From Henricia sp. BOLD:AAB3569 (Eukaryota; Echinodermata; Asteroidea; Spinulosida; Echinasteridae), in assembly GCA_037783545.1 (NCBI GenBank), contig JBBELK010000454.1:1054001-1118000 (forward strand): a DNA stretch of 64,000 bases, given 5' to 3'. This document shows, piece after piece, positions 47,478 to 62,645 of the stretch. The notes under the pieces are model-generated. The model was not told where the DNA came from, did no database searches, and saw nothing but the letters and a program-made list of their open reading frames with translations. The position numbers and the translations under genes were made by a program. How positions within the stretch are numbered: position 1 is the stretch's first letter; each line of letters begins with the position of its first letter.

Positions 47478-47675
47478 CGAAATGAAACAACCAAACACGA
47501 AAAATCATATGGGCCTAATTGGTTTCATTGGGAAAACCTGAGGGAGTGTACCATTGTGCTCATTGTTCATAGCTCAGTTGGTAGAGCATCTCCCCAGAGA
47601 GTCACAGGTCTTGGGTTCAAATCCTGATGCGATCCATATGATTTTTCTCGCATCCTACGTTTAGGTTTTGTTTAT
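47478..47675 (+). mobile_element. tRNA-derived SINE (family A), plus strand, with an inverted tail fragment in front
   Basis: The plus copy reads GGGAAAACCTGAGGGAGTGT, then TAGCTCAGTTGGTAGAGCAT (A box), GGTCTTGGGTTCAAATCCTG (B box), CCATATGATTTTTCTCGCAT and a TTTAGGTTTTGTTT tail. Immediately upstream, 47479-47513 (GAAATGAAACAACCAAACAC, then AAAAATCATATGG) is the same tail inverted, so the locus holds a truncated minus copy head-on to a full plus copy and can fold on itself. Confidence 0.85.
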
Positions 47676-48779
47676 GTGTACCTATTGTAATAATGGCATA
47701 CATTGTCAGGCACGGCGTTATCATTAATCCTACAAGGGAGTTAATCCCCGAGGACTTCTGCTCCCCCACAACGCCTTAGCAGAGCGTTTTACTGCTACTT
47801 GAGTAGCTCTCAGAGTCGCCCATCCACATCCCCGCCACATCCTGAAAATCAGCGTAGTACGCCAAGCACTTGATCTCAGCGAGCTGGAAATCAAGTGTAA
47901 TGGTTGTGAAATTAAAAGATTTATTGGATGTAATGGTTGTGGAGTGCGTTATTGATAGAGTGCGTTCTTAACGATTCTGCCGATCCTGAATGCTTGACGG
48001 GAGGAACGAAGAAACTTGGGGAGTCTGCGGAAGTCTCAGGGGTGCTGGTTATTTTCAGCGAGATCATGTATGATAGATATGACGTAGCGCCATTGGAGGC
48101 GACCACCATTACATGCTGCTTTAATGATATGGCGATGTTTGGGCATCGTTCCCGATTATAATGAGATGTTGAAGGAGATAGAATAAAGATTTCAGAACTG
48201 CTTATTATGTCGGTTGTAGAACAATGTGAAAATAATGGGTACAGGGCAATTGTGGAGACTACATGTACTTGGTTTATATGCGTGTTGATTGTTGACATTT
48301 CCGACCAAAATTTTAAAATATCTTATAATTTAATGTTTAAACAAACCTAATGCAGTTGGGTTTGTTTATCATACTGGGCAGGGCTTTGTGATTTGTCATT
48401 TTCTATATTAACCTGTAATTTTAATTGTGTCTCATTGTTTTGTGACAAAGACTATTCTGAGAAAGACTGGAACAAATCCCATACTCATCAGACTTGGAGT
48501 TTAAGTGCTCTCTAAAAAGATTTTTAAAATGTGTTAGTTTATTAAAAATAATATTCCGCAAATTTGCATGCACCACATTTGTTTAAGTGATTTAAGGATT
48601 TGTTTTTGAGACATACACTGTAAACATGCAAGAGGATGACATGTACATAGGCCTACATGTGTAGTTGTGCGAGAAGATTTTATGCTTGTTTTTGGGAACA
48701 AATGTAAAGGAGTGTTAATGACATTTGCTGTAAAGCCATATTTGTTTTGGGAGTCTGAATTAATGTATGCCCTGAACAT
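47676..48779. other. gene-free intronic DNA
   Basis: 47700-48240 is repeat-free and moderately CpG-containing; overlapping frames at 47921-48298 (minus) and 47937-48161 (plus) have no recognisable domain. 48300-48780 is AT-rich and unremarkable. Confidence 0.5.
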
Positions 48780-49990
48780 CAGCAGTTTCCCTCGTGGATT
48801 TTGTATTACTTGATGTTGAGCAAGTCCTGGATATATAGGACAAGAAAAGCTTTGTCAAAAAGCTGAGATCTTCTTGTCACTGCACACTTTCCACTCATTA
48901 TTTTTGACATCTTGATAGGACGTCGGGTTTTGGGTTACATTGCCAAACTTCTTTTTTCACTTTGCGATTGCCACAACTGCATTTCTTGTCTTCGTCCACT
49001 TGTTAAACCGCTCAAAATTCTTCTCCATAATCCGTGGATATTAATGGGCGCCCGCTGAAAGCCACAATTTGCCGTTAATTTCTCTTGGCCACGGCAATTG
49101 AAAGGCTTTCATACGCCGCGCAAAGTGGTCAAATTTCTGCTCAAGTTTCAAGCGCGGGAGAATCCTTGGATGAGATGCGGGGATCTCCTGGGACGCGTCT
49201 TGGACTTTTATCAGATTTGAGACTGGGGTACTGACCCAGGTAAAATATCAATTTGTCGGTGGTGCTCGCTCGTCAAAGTTTGATTTGTAGACACCAGAAC
49301 CTGATATTGCTTCGTCATGTGACACGTTGACAGGAAGTCGGGGAGGGTTTCAGCACGTGAAGACATTCCCGTCGCGAAGAGCTGGAAACGAGAAGTTGTC
49401 GTCCGCACTCGAACCAATCCACGCCACTCCCCCATTTCCTTTGACTGAAAGGATTTGGGCAAACTTCTTGTTTAGATTTGTTAAAAGCATTCCGTAATGC
49501 AAGCTCGAGTCAGTCTCCCCACGCCTCATCCCTCACGCGACCGACCGGACCCTTTTATCCAGGTTTGGACTAAAATATGAATAATTAGAGCGAGAAAATG
49601 GTAGGCGGTCGAGGGGGCTGCCCAAATTGATTGTACTTTTGGCCGTAATGTCAATAATTTGTAATGCAAAATGGAGCTATTAGCTGTATTGGATTACCAA
49701 TGCATTGCATTTGATCTGCTAACAGTTTAAAATTACTAGGTGGCAGCTTCTGGTTTCCAGGTTTATGATAATATATGGCGTTCGCACTGTACATCTCATT
49801 CATTATTCATGGATTGGATCCTTGTTGAATTTATCAGCGGCGCTGTATCTTTCATGATAAATTTTGCTTTCTTTGTGATTCGAGAGGGCTCACAAATTTT
49901 CTTCATAGTCACCTCGCGGTTTTAGCAGCACACATAGATTTGTGGAGACTGCATAAGTATGCATATTAATCCTTGGAATAATGGTAATTC
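48780..49990. promoter_or_regulatory. repeat-free block with homeodomain-type motifs, candidate conserved non-coding region
   Basis: About 1.2 kb with no repeat or coding signal. A CpG-containing left half (48960-49560) is followed by a block (49560-49990) dense in TAATTA/TTAAT/ATAATT/TTTATGATAA-type motifs. This composition is typical of developmental-gene intronic enhancers; inference only. Confidence 0.3.
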
Positions 49991-51344
49991 ATTTTAAAAT
50001 AGATGGATGGGGTCGTCGATTACTGGCGAACTGGATTTATTCAGTCGCTATAGATCATCCTTGGGGCTAGTAATGGCCCATCTGTTGTGTCTTCCCATTG
50101 CTAAAGCATCCAATCATTTTTTGGTCAAAGCATGAAAGATCTGTAGACCCGAGTATTGCGTAGAACATTTTAAAATTATCATCAGGCTGAACTGCGCTTG
50201 ACCGTTTGCTAGTAGCAGATACAACGTGGGCCATCTTCCCTGCATATAGCTAGCTAGCTAGCTAGATCGATTGCTATCTCGTTGAAATTGTTACTGAATA
50301 ATTGACGAAGCCCGCGTAATTGTGCCGCGCGATATGGATGGGTCTTTGGCACGAACTGTCACTGATTATTTGCGGAGTAATATTTCAGCGCAGTGCTGGC
50401 TTTATATTACCCGGCCAGCCATCCGTGACAAAGTCACACCGCCGGAGACTTGTGTGCTCGCCCAATAGGGACCATCTGCCCTCGCATTTCACACAGACAC
50501 CACACACACAATACAAGGCGCACTTAACAACGGTTAAAGTGTGTATCCTGTACAATGGTGTGGTAGCGGCCAACTCATTAGCGCACCCCCCCTCCCCCCA
50601 CCCCTCTTAAAATTTGGTTCACATTGCAGTAAAACCATTTTTGATGTGCAAACATAGTAATGTTTGCATATTGAGAAAATGGCTCTAAAACATGCACGTT
50701 TAAAGCAACATGACGGTACTACACGACATCCCCCTGAATTAAACGTCAACACAACCTGCTCCGACCTACTCGACTGCACTTTGCCCCTCTGTCTATCCCA
50801 TTACCCCCCTGTCTCATCTCACTGTGCCTCATATCTGGACTTCATCCCTCTTCCTATTTACATGGTAATGATCCTCTCAGGTGTTTCCATCAGAAAATCT
50901 GTTTATTTTTAATTTTACCAAGCTTTGTTACAATGGGATGGCCATATTGGATGTCCTGGGCACACACTCGGTGTGGCCAGCCATGCATGCACTGATGCGC
51001 GTAGCGAGAGACCGAACGACCGCTGCTTTGCGGCGCAGTTCCGGACTTCACTCTTCAATGACAGTGATGTTTTTCTAGTCATGGATACTTTAGCTCATTT
51101 TTCAAGCCTCTCCTGGAAAACCAAATGAGTATTTTTTTTATGCCTTGTCTTTTTCACAAATGTTGTTTTTTACCATGAGAGCATATGGGAATTTTTTTAA
51201 ATTAAGGAGACTAAAGTGGCACATTTTAAAAATGTGATTTAACTGATTTGTTATTCTTTTTTACTGAATTCAAATGAATGTTGAGTCACAAGTTTAATGT
51301 TGTCAAAAACAGCACTCGTATTCTCAGATGTATGTGAATAAGTG
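49991..51344. other. gene-free intronic DNA
   Basis: Unique, with a TAGCTAGCTAGCTAGCTAGA stretch at about 50247-50266, a C-run at 50585-50602 and a CpG-containing stretch at 50985-51060. No gene recognised. Confidence 0.5.
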
Positions 51345-51500
51345 TGGAGACGTGGTGGTCTATTGGATAGCGCTTCGGACTTTGTGGTGATAGGTCCATG
51401 GTTCAAAACCTGGTCACTACTATCGCGTTGTGTCCTTAGACAAATAATAATAATAATAATAATGAATATAGCGCAACGTTTCCACGCTCAAGGCGCTGAA
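51345..51500 (+). mobile_element. tRNA-headed SINE fragment with (AAT)n
   Basis: GTGGTCTATTGGATAGCGCT with GGTCCATGGTTCAAAACC forms a tRNA-like A-box/B-box head. An (AAT) microsatellite of about eight units (51446-51465) and a GCGCAACGTTTCCACGCTCA stretch follow. Together with the body at 51645-51825 this could be one interrupted element. Confidence 0.6.
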
Positions 51501-51644
51501 ATACAAATTACACACTACTAAAGAAAACTACATTTGATCAAATGCCTTGTGCATGAGGTGGGTTTTGAGACATGATTTGAAAGAGGATAGTGTATCACTT
51601 GATCTGATCTGAAAGGGCAATTCATTCCAAAAGACACTTTACTC

Positions 51645-51825
51645 CACATTGTCTCTCTCCACCCAGGTGTATAAATGGGTACTGGCAAATAATGGTTAGG
51701 AAACCCAACTAAATGCTTGGGGTAAACCTGCATTGGGGGTAAACCTGGACTGGCATCCCATCCAGGGGGAGTAACAATGCTCCTAGTCACTCCATGCCAA
51801 TAAAACCGGGGATGAGTACCAGCTA
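51645..51825 (+). mobile_element. SINE body (family B), copy 2
   Basis: Homologous to 24705-24895: TTGTCTCTCTCCACCCAGG, AAACCCAACTAAATGC, ACTGGCATCCCATCCAGGGG, CTCCTAGTCACTCCATGCC. A short internal duplication (GGTAAACCTG...GGTAAACCTG) is specific to this copy. The 108-codon minus frame at 51518-51844 is its translation. Confidence 0.82.
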
Positions 51826-52258
51826 TGTATGAGTCAAAACACAATTTATATATTTGCTGTTTCTGTGAAGTTTATTTTGTCTTGAAACAACCCAGCTTTA
51901 AAAGTTTATAACAGTTTTGAAGATTCCCACAAAACGATTATTATCTGTAGGATTAAGGGCTTCTAAAGATTCCCTCTCCCCCTCCCCCCTCCCCCCACAC
52001 ACCTTTTTACAGGGTTATTCACAGACTCCGCATGAATTTCATTTCTTGGTGAAAGCAAAAATCCTTTTCAATTTTCCTTCCATCTGAAACGTTGCTATCA
52101 TCGGCTAACTATCTCTAATGCATTGGCCTCTTAACCCAATGATTGATGGAAAACTCCTGCGTAACAGGCTTGCAGGAGCACAGTCCACATTGCAAAGATA
52201 AAACGGGAAGAACAAAAAAGATGTGCAACCTTTGTGCAATGCAATTTTATTTTTAAGG

Positions 52259-52661
52259 CTTTAGGAGGTTTTAAAAATGTGACCACATTACATTTTTGTT
52301 CCCTCCGTTTTTTCCGATACATGTAGGTGTTAAGATTTTGATATAATTTGTCATATTTTTCTCATTACCATTCTGAAATTTCGCGCCCTCAATCCGTATG
52401 TTTCCAGGGATATAATTGTCAAAAATCGACCGAAGTATAGTAAAATAATTTATCCGGTTATATAAAGTAGTGCAGTGATTATAAAAAACCTTTTTGCTTC
52501 CACATCCAAATTGGAGATTGCAAATTTCCTTTTTTCTTCCCATAGATAGTATTTTGGGGAGGTATTTCATATGATTGTTAGGTTAGAACAAAATTCTTTT
52601 TTGGGTGGTGGGTGGGGGGGAAATAAATAAAGAAAAACAAATCTGGTCATGCTCCTTTAAG
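52259..52661. mobile_element. foldback/MITE-like element E, copy 2 (403 bp)
   Basis: The right end ATCTGGTCATGCTCCTTTAAG matches copy 1 at 40572-40940 almost exactly. The left end (TTAGGAGGTTTTAAAAATGTGACCA) is more eroded. Interior parallels include TTTTCTCATTACCATTCTGAAATTTCGCGC and GGGATATAATTGTC. Two copies in the same orientation define the family. Confidence 0.8.
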
Positions 52662-52739
52662 ATTTTTGTTTAATATCTCTGCATAAAAGAAAAATGATTA
52701 ATAAAAAGAAGGGTTTATTTCATGAAACCTGTTATGGCA

Positions 52740-53060
52740 TTCATGGTGGCCGTTAGACTTAAGAGCCTGTGTGCTTTAACACTGTGCAGCCGCCATCCGC
52801 CGTACGAGATGTGCCTACTAACTCTGTAGTTCATGCAGTCTCAGATGTCGAGCCAACGAGTCCTGCATGAAGTATGCAGTGCCTCCGCCGCGCTCGGCCC
52901 GGGACTAATTTGCTTGTTGACACCCGTTGGAAGGGGGGACAAAGTCATCCTGCACACCGTGCCATGCTGCGCCGCGTTGCGCTCGTTGCGAGATCTAGGT
53001 CAGATGTTACCGGGAAACGTGTGCCATGAATATTGGGAATTTTGGATTTGAATTCTGGCT
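52740..53060. promoter_or_regulatory. CpG-rich, repeat-free island about 2.5 kb upstream of exon A
   Basis: Dense CpGs between 52790 and 53000, no repeat and no coding family signature in the frame at 52833-53051. It could be an intronic enhancer or an internal promoter close to the visible exons; no supporting splice donor from a start codon was identified. Confidence 0.28.
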
Positions 53061-57663
<4,603 letters not shown>

Positions 57664-57678
57664 TAATACCTACCAAAA

Positions 57679-57850
57679 TGCTCTTGGAATACTCTTGGAA
57701 TACTCTTGGAATACTCTTGGAATACTCTTGAAATACTCTTGAAATACTCTTGAAATACTCTTGAAATATTTGTAAAATATTCTTGAAATACTCTTGGAAT
57801 TGTTGTGAAATACTCTTGTTATATTCTTTAAAATACTCCTGGAATACATG
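57679..57850. repeat. 12-bp minisatellite CTCTTGGAATAC / CTCTTGAAATAC
   Basis: Eight or more consecutive 12-base units, first with GGAATAC and then with GAAATAC, followed by increasingly degenerate units to about 57850. The abrupt switch from one variant to the other suggests block duplication. It begins about 50 bases after the exon B donor and ends about 50 bases before the foldback element. Confidence 0.95.
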
Positions 57851-57900
57851 TATTCTTAGAATACTTTATTCACCCCTTGGTAGTGGGAAACCTCATCAGA

Positions 57901-58269
57901 GCTGTGTTCCACTTACGCGAACATTTGCAAACGTTGGCACCAACGTTTTGCTCAATGTGGAACGGATTGTTTGCCAAAATACGTTGTCAAGATGGCGGCG
58001 CCCAAAGTTCCAGCGGTCGTAGCAACATTGTAATATGGCTTGCTTCCCAATTTTTTAAACCAAATGTGATATATTGCCATTGATTGTGTATCGCCAGCGA
58101 TAAGGGAAAGAATCACGAAAGGTGCGATTTATTTGTTATTTTCAGAACCATGTGTGCCATTTTGAAACTCAAAAGTTTGTTGGCGAACGTTGGTGGTGCA
58201 CAATTCGTTCCAATTAAAATTGTTGGCCAACATTGCCGTTTGCAAACATTCGCGTTAGTGGAACACAGC
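57901..58269. mobile_element. foldback/MITE-like element in intron B-C, 369 bp
   Basis: The left end GCTGTGTTCCACTTACGCGA (57901, then ACATTTGCAAACG) is the inverse of the right end TCGCGTTAGTGGAACACAGC (to 58269) with few differences over about 34 bases. Inside, CCAACGTTTTG and GTTGGCC words recur. It contains no transposase; the open frames across it (57783-58284) are not genes. Confidence 0.88.
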
Positions 58270-58719
58270 CCAGGTATTGGCTGATTTTATGGGAGTGCAT
58301 GTGGTCTAGTGGGTACACATCCATGCTCATGATTGAGGGTTGTGGGTTAGTGCTGATATGTTTGTCCCCCTAGGCAAGACACTAGAGCCATATCCTGAGC
58401 AATAAACAAAATGAGACATATTTTTCTGTGAGAAGATACCCTGTATGTTGTGAGGGAGTTATCTCCGTAATACGATATGGTTCTGCTGTGCAGTTTTGTT
58501 TCCTTTGTAACATTAAGTTGCCTTAAGTTTTATTGTGTTCAACTTCCATTAAAAATGCTATAAAAAGATATGATCCGTTTCCTGAATAAGCCTGCTGTTA
58601 GCTATCTGTGGCAATTACATGATGAGGGCAACTTGTTCATATCAAGCCAAGTGAAATAGATCAACATGTGGCAAGAATTGTTGAAATTCTAGCCTTTTGT
58701 TCATTTCCACGGTCACTAA

Positions 58720-59420
58720 ATGTATTTAAGATGCAGAAACCTTGAAGCTAGAAGTGTTGTCTTGAGCACCATCTTGGGTTTAGTCTAATCAGGACAAGCT
58801 GTGGAAGCGATAATATCCGAGACATCAGCTGTCAATTTATTGCCTCTTTGACTATAAGATGTACTCAAGCGCTACCGTGCATGGCTCACTAATCGCACGG
58901 TCGCCATGAGGCCAATTCAGACAAAAAACATTTACGCGTCATTCAGCGCAAGTTGCTCCCGGTATGAAAAACACCAGGCCGGTCGGCTTTTATCGCAAGC
59001 AGCCGGTCGGTCGAGCACACACTCGTTTGTCCTCACGGCCTCGCGTTGATATAACGCAGATGCAGAAGTTACTGACTCGAGACGGTTGTAGACTCCGGAG
59101 TTAATTAAAGAGGATTGCGAGGGATTATTTCGTGTCGGTGTCCTCTGAATTGGGACGTCGACACCTGTGCCATTTTTGTCCTTATTATACGGTTGTCAAC
59201 GGCAGCAAATTTTACGAATTGGTGGGGAAGAAAAGATGCAGAATTGAGGAGCAGATGAACAAAGTGCAAATGAAGAAAGGTGTGGAACGAAAACAAACGA
59301 GAGGATTAGGATGCCAGTTGTCTGTCACCCATCTACTTCTGTCTCATAAAAGTGTAATATTGAGTTCTGGGGCCTCTGTGGGAATCAGGCATTAATATGG
59401 CTGCTCTTTTAGTGTCAGTC
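58720..59420. promoter_or_regulatory. unique CpG-containing block in intron B-C, candidate regulatory DNA
   Basis: The only sizeable repeat-free part of this intron. CpGs cluster at 58870-59160 and GTTAATTAAAG lies at 59100-59110. No coding family signature in the 87-codon frame at 59132-59395. Candidate by exclusion. Confidence 0.25.
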
Positions 59421-59526
59421 AGACAATTAGAAGCGTGTTGAGGTCGTCATTATGAGGTTTAAGATTCAATGTACGTTATGTCCACGATATCGGCAGTTAG
59501 ATTTGTGTGTCTTCCCTACATGTATA

Positions 59527-59643
59527 ATAGTGGCCACCCATCTTTGGTCCTAAATGCCATGTGTGTAATGCTAATGCAACCTTTATAAAGAGGCCACCTG
59601 TTTATAGTGGCCATTTTTTTACGGTCCCGAGGGTGGCCACTAT
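59527..59643. repeat. small foldback with exact 13-bp ends
   Basis: ATAGTGGCCACCC (59527-59539) and GGGTGGCCACTAT (59631-59643) are exact inverses; AGAGGCCACC and TATAGTGGCCATT lie between them as further related words. Likely a truncated MITE. Confidence 0.8.
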
Positions 59644-60096
59644 GCCATTTGTCATATTAAGATTCCCAGGAAAAAAAGGTATAATATGAACACGCTTAAG
59701 ACGAAAAACCATAAAACATTAATTACCCTTCTGGGGAACCCAGTAGCACAGAGTCAATTTTGATTATTGCAAATTTGACAGATCTTATCCAGATGTCATG
59801 TGGTGTGATACACATTAATAATCTGTGGACTTTCAGATGTGCATCCATGCGGAATAAATGCTCACATTTGATGGTTCTCGGCTGGTTGTGTTTATCATTG
59901 AACTGAAACCAACGGAAAGTTGATGACAGCAAAATTAAAACGACAGAAACTTGAAGAAAACTGTACCTATTCAGAGTAAACCTAATTTAAAGTTACAACA
60001 ACTGGTAGTTTGACTGATACCTTTTGTTTTCAAAATGTTACTTGGCTTTAGGACACACATTAAGCAAACATTTTTAAACTCTAAATTTCAAACACA

Positions 60097-60258
60097 AAAA
60101 TGGATTGAGAGGGAAAATCACATGGTCTTCATCAGCATTTGAACCCGAGACCTGTGATACATCATACTCGGCTTGGTAAAGTATCTGCCTAGTGTGCCAG
60201 TGGTCTTGGGTTCAAATCCTGACAGAAACCATAGGATTTTTCTCTCAACCCCTATTTT
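60097..60258. mobile_element. head-to-head pair of family A SINE pieces
   Basis: The left arm (60097-60153, with GGATTGAGAGGGAAAATCAC and CATTTGAACCCGAGACCT) is a minus-strand tail plus B box. The right arm (60202-60258, with GGTCTTGGGTTCAAATCCTG and AGGATTTTTCTCTCAACCCC) is the plus-strand equivalent, with a decayed A box (CGGCTTGGTAAAGTATCTGC) between. The pair ends about 82 bases before the exon C acceptor region. Confidence 0.82.
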
Positions 60259-60333
60259 GTCATTTTAATGATGATTGGACGACAAAACAAATATTGTTTG
60301 TTAGTTTCAAAGCCTTTGTTTCTTATTTCTTGA

Positions 60334-60519
<186 letters not shown>

Positions 60520-60715
60520 TAGAAGCAAGTCCTGATTCAAGTCCCTATACTTTTAAGAGTAAGTCCCTGTTCAAGTCACCAAGTCTTTAAGAGCAAGTCC
60601 CAATTCAATCCCAAATCATTAAGAGCAAGTACCAATTCAAGTCTCCAGTCTTTAAGAGCAAGTCTCGTTTTAAGAGTAAGTCCCAAGTCTTTAAGAGTAG
60701 GTCTCAATCAATTAC
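60520..60715. repeat. degenerate minisatellite of TTTAAGAGCAAGTC / CAATTCAAGTC units
   Basis: At least five copies of the TTTAAGAG(C/T)AAGTC core alternate with CAATTCAAGTC-type linkers, starting about 50 bases after the exon C donor. Unit length varies between roughly 25 and 45 bases. Confidence 0.85.
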
Positions 60716-60968
60716 AAGTTTTATTTTAAATTTCAAGACTCAAAACTCATAGGGTGCTCTGGTGGGACTCAAACTCATAAGCAAGTTTCTGAACCACTCA
60801 TCAACCACCAATCTTGCAGGAGTTTGTTTCTTTAAGTCAGTTTGACAAAACACCAAGTAGTGCTTTCCAATATACTGTCTTCTGGGCACATGAATGTCTC
60901 GGACATAAGACTTAAATTGTAGAATGTTCTAGCACACTTTCTTACACTTATTGTGCTACTTTGTCAAT

Positions 60969-61374
60969 AGCTGGGCAATTCCGGAAATTCAAATTTACAC
61001 TTCAGAGACTTTGAGGGTTTGTAATGCCTCACGTATTCAAGTTGTTTGATTTTAAACACTTGTTCTTCAAGCATCATTGATGGAAGTGAAATTTCTGAAA
61101 AACTGATTGTAATGCCATTTTCAATATGGGTGGTACATCCAAAAATATCTCCGAAACCGAGGGTTTTGGGGACCCTACACACTTACTGAGAATGGCATTG
61201 GCATTGCAATCATTTTTTTTTTCAGGAATTACACTTCCATCAAGGATGCTTGAAGAACATGTATTTGAAGAACATGTATTGTTTTGATTAAAATCAAACA
61301 ACTTGAATACGTGAAGCATTACAAGCCCACAAAGTCTCTGTAGTGTAAATTTGAATTTCCGGAATTGCCCAGCT
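60969..61374. mobile_element. near-palindromic foldback element in intron C-D, 406 bp
   Basis: Ends AGCTGGGCAATTCCGG and CCGGAATTGCCCAGCT are exact inverses. Pairing continues through AAATTCAAATTTACACT, AGAGACTTTG, TAATGC(C/T)TCACGTATTC and AAGTTGTTTGATTTTAA, and then on through GCATCATTGATGGAAGTG-like arms, so each arm is well over 100 bases. The right arm has a local duplication, TTGAAGAACATGTATT twice. No transposase; the 72- and 81-codon minus frames are arm translations. Confidence 0.9.
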
Positions 61375-62645
61375 GGATGTTTCTTTTGAGTTTTGACTTC
61401 ACCATTGCATCAGTTGTTGTGCCACTCTGTTTAGTCTCTGTAGGATTGCACTCTCTTTCAGTTATAACTCTCCAGATTTATAATTCTCTCCGCTTGGATA
61501 TTATCAAGAGATCTTACTTTCCCTTTGCGAATTGACAAAAAAGAAAAGGAGTATTAATCTCCTATTTTTCTGAAATTCTCGCCACTTTTGCTGTTTTCCT
61601 GCTCAGATTATTTGCGGTCCGATCTTTCTGCTGGGAAATAAGCCGAGTTGAATACAAAATAGACAATTGTCACGTTTATTTCAGAAAAAAAAAAAAAAGA
61701 AGGAAATATATAAGAAATGAAAATCCTCGCTACAGAAAAACCAAAACCGCTAATATTCCTTAAAAAGCCATCAGTACGCACTCATTCTCTTTTTCTTAAA
61801 GCTGTGAACAAAGAACGGACGGGAATTAGTTTTTTTTAGCAGCTCTTGCTTTCAATGAAACTTGCCAGTTTTTGTCTCCCAGAAGCAATTTAATTACATT
61901 CTTGACATTGTCTTGTTGCCAAAGGGGGAAATCTTACAAGAAAGGCTTCTGGCTGTCATAAGATATGAAACCTCATTCAGGTGTGCTATCGCCCGCGGCT
62001 AAGACTTCTTGCAAGTAGGGGTATTAATTGAAAGACGAGTTTTGAGTGATTTCTCTGTGGAATGCATGTTTTGTCTTCTTCTCCTACGGATTTCTACTCC
62101 ATGGAAAAAAGAAAAAAGAACCTTTTAAGTTCATCTTTTAAGTTGATTTTGTGGTAGTTCTTTTTGTTTAATAGGAAAATAGTTAATCATCTTGCTGCTT
62201 TGAAAATGAGCTTTCATTGTAAAGACTTTTATGATTGCAAACAGTTTTGTGAAGTTCCAACTTTCTCTTGTAATTCGTCTTCTGTACTTGTGATGACTTT
62301 TAAGAAGAGAGCATTCAAAGTTCCGTAAACAACGTAGTTTGTACCTAGCTACCAGTCTGTACTTGAATCGTTTTCAACTCATTTAGTTTACTATAAAATA
62401 TTAAAATGATCAAGTGAGAACAAAGTAGTAACATCCATTCAGTAATTTAGTATGTAGTTTAATGAAACCAAGCACTACAGTCTCAAGTATGTGAAATATT
62501 TAAACTTCAATTTTGTAGAAAGACATGACTTTGTGTGGTTCAAAAGGACTCAAGAAATCAAGTCCTTCTCAAGTCATTTTGAGAAGGACTTTTTTGACAT
62601 GAAGGTTTTTTTACATGAGTAAATTCTGATGTGGAAATGGCAACA

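Noticed and set aside
52833..53051. Frame with adjacent cysteines considered as a possible zinc-knuckle exon of COE
   Set aside because: The surrounding residues do not match the CCDKKSCGNRNE pattern and there is no donor after VIIDR.
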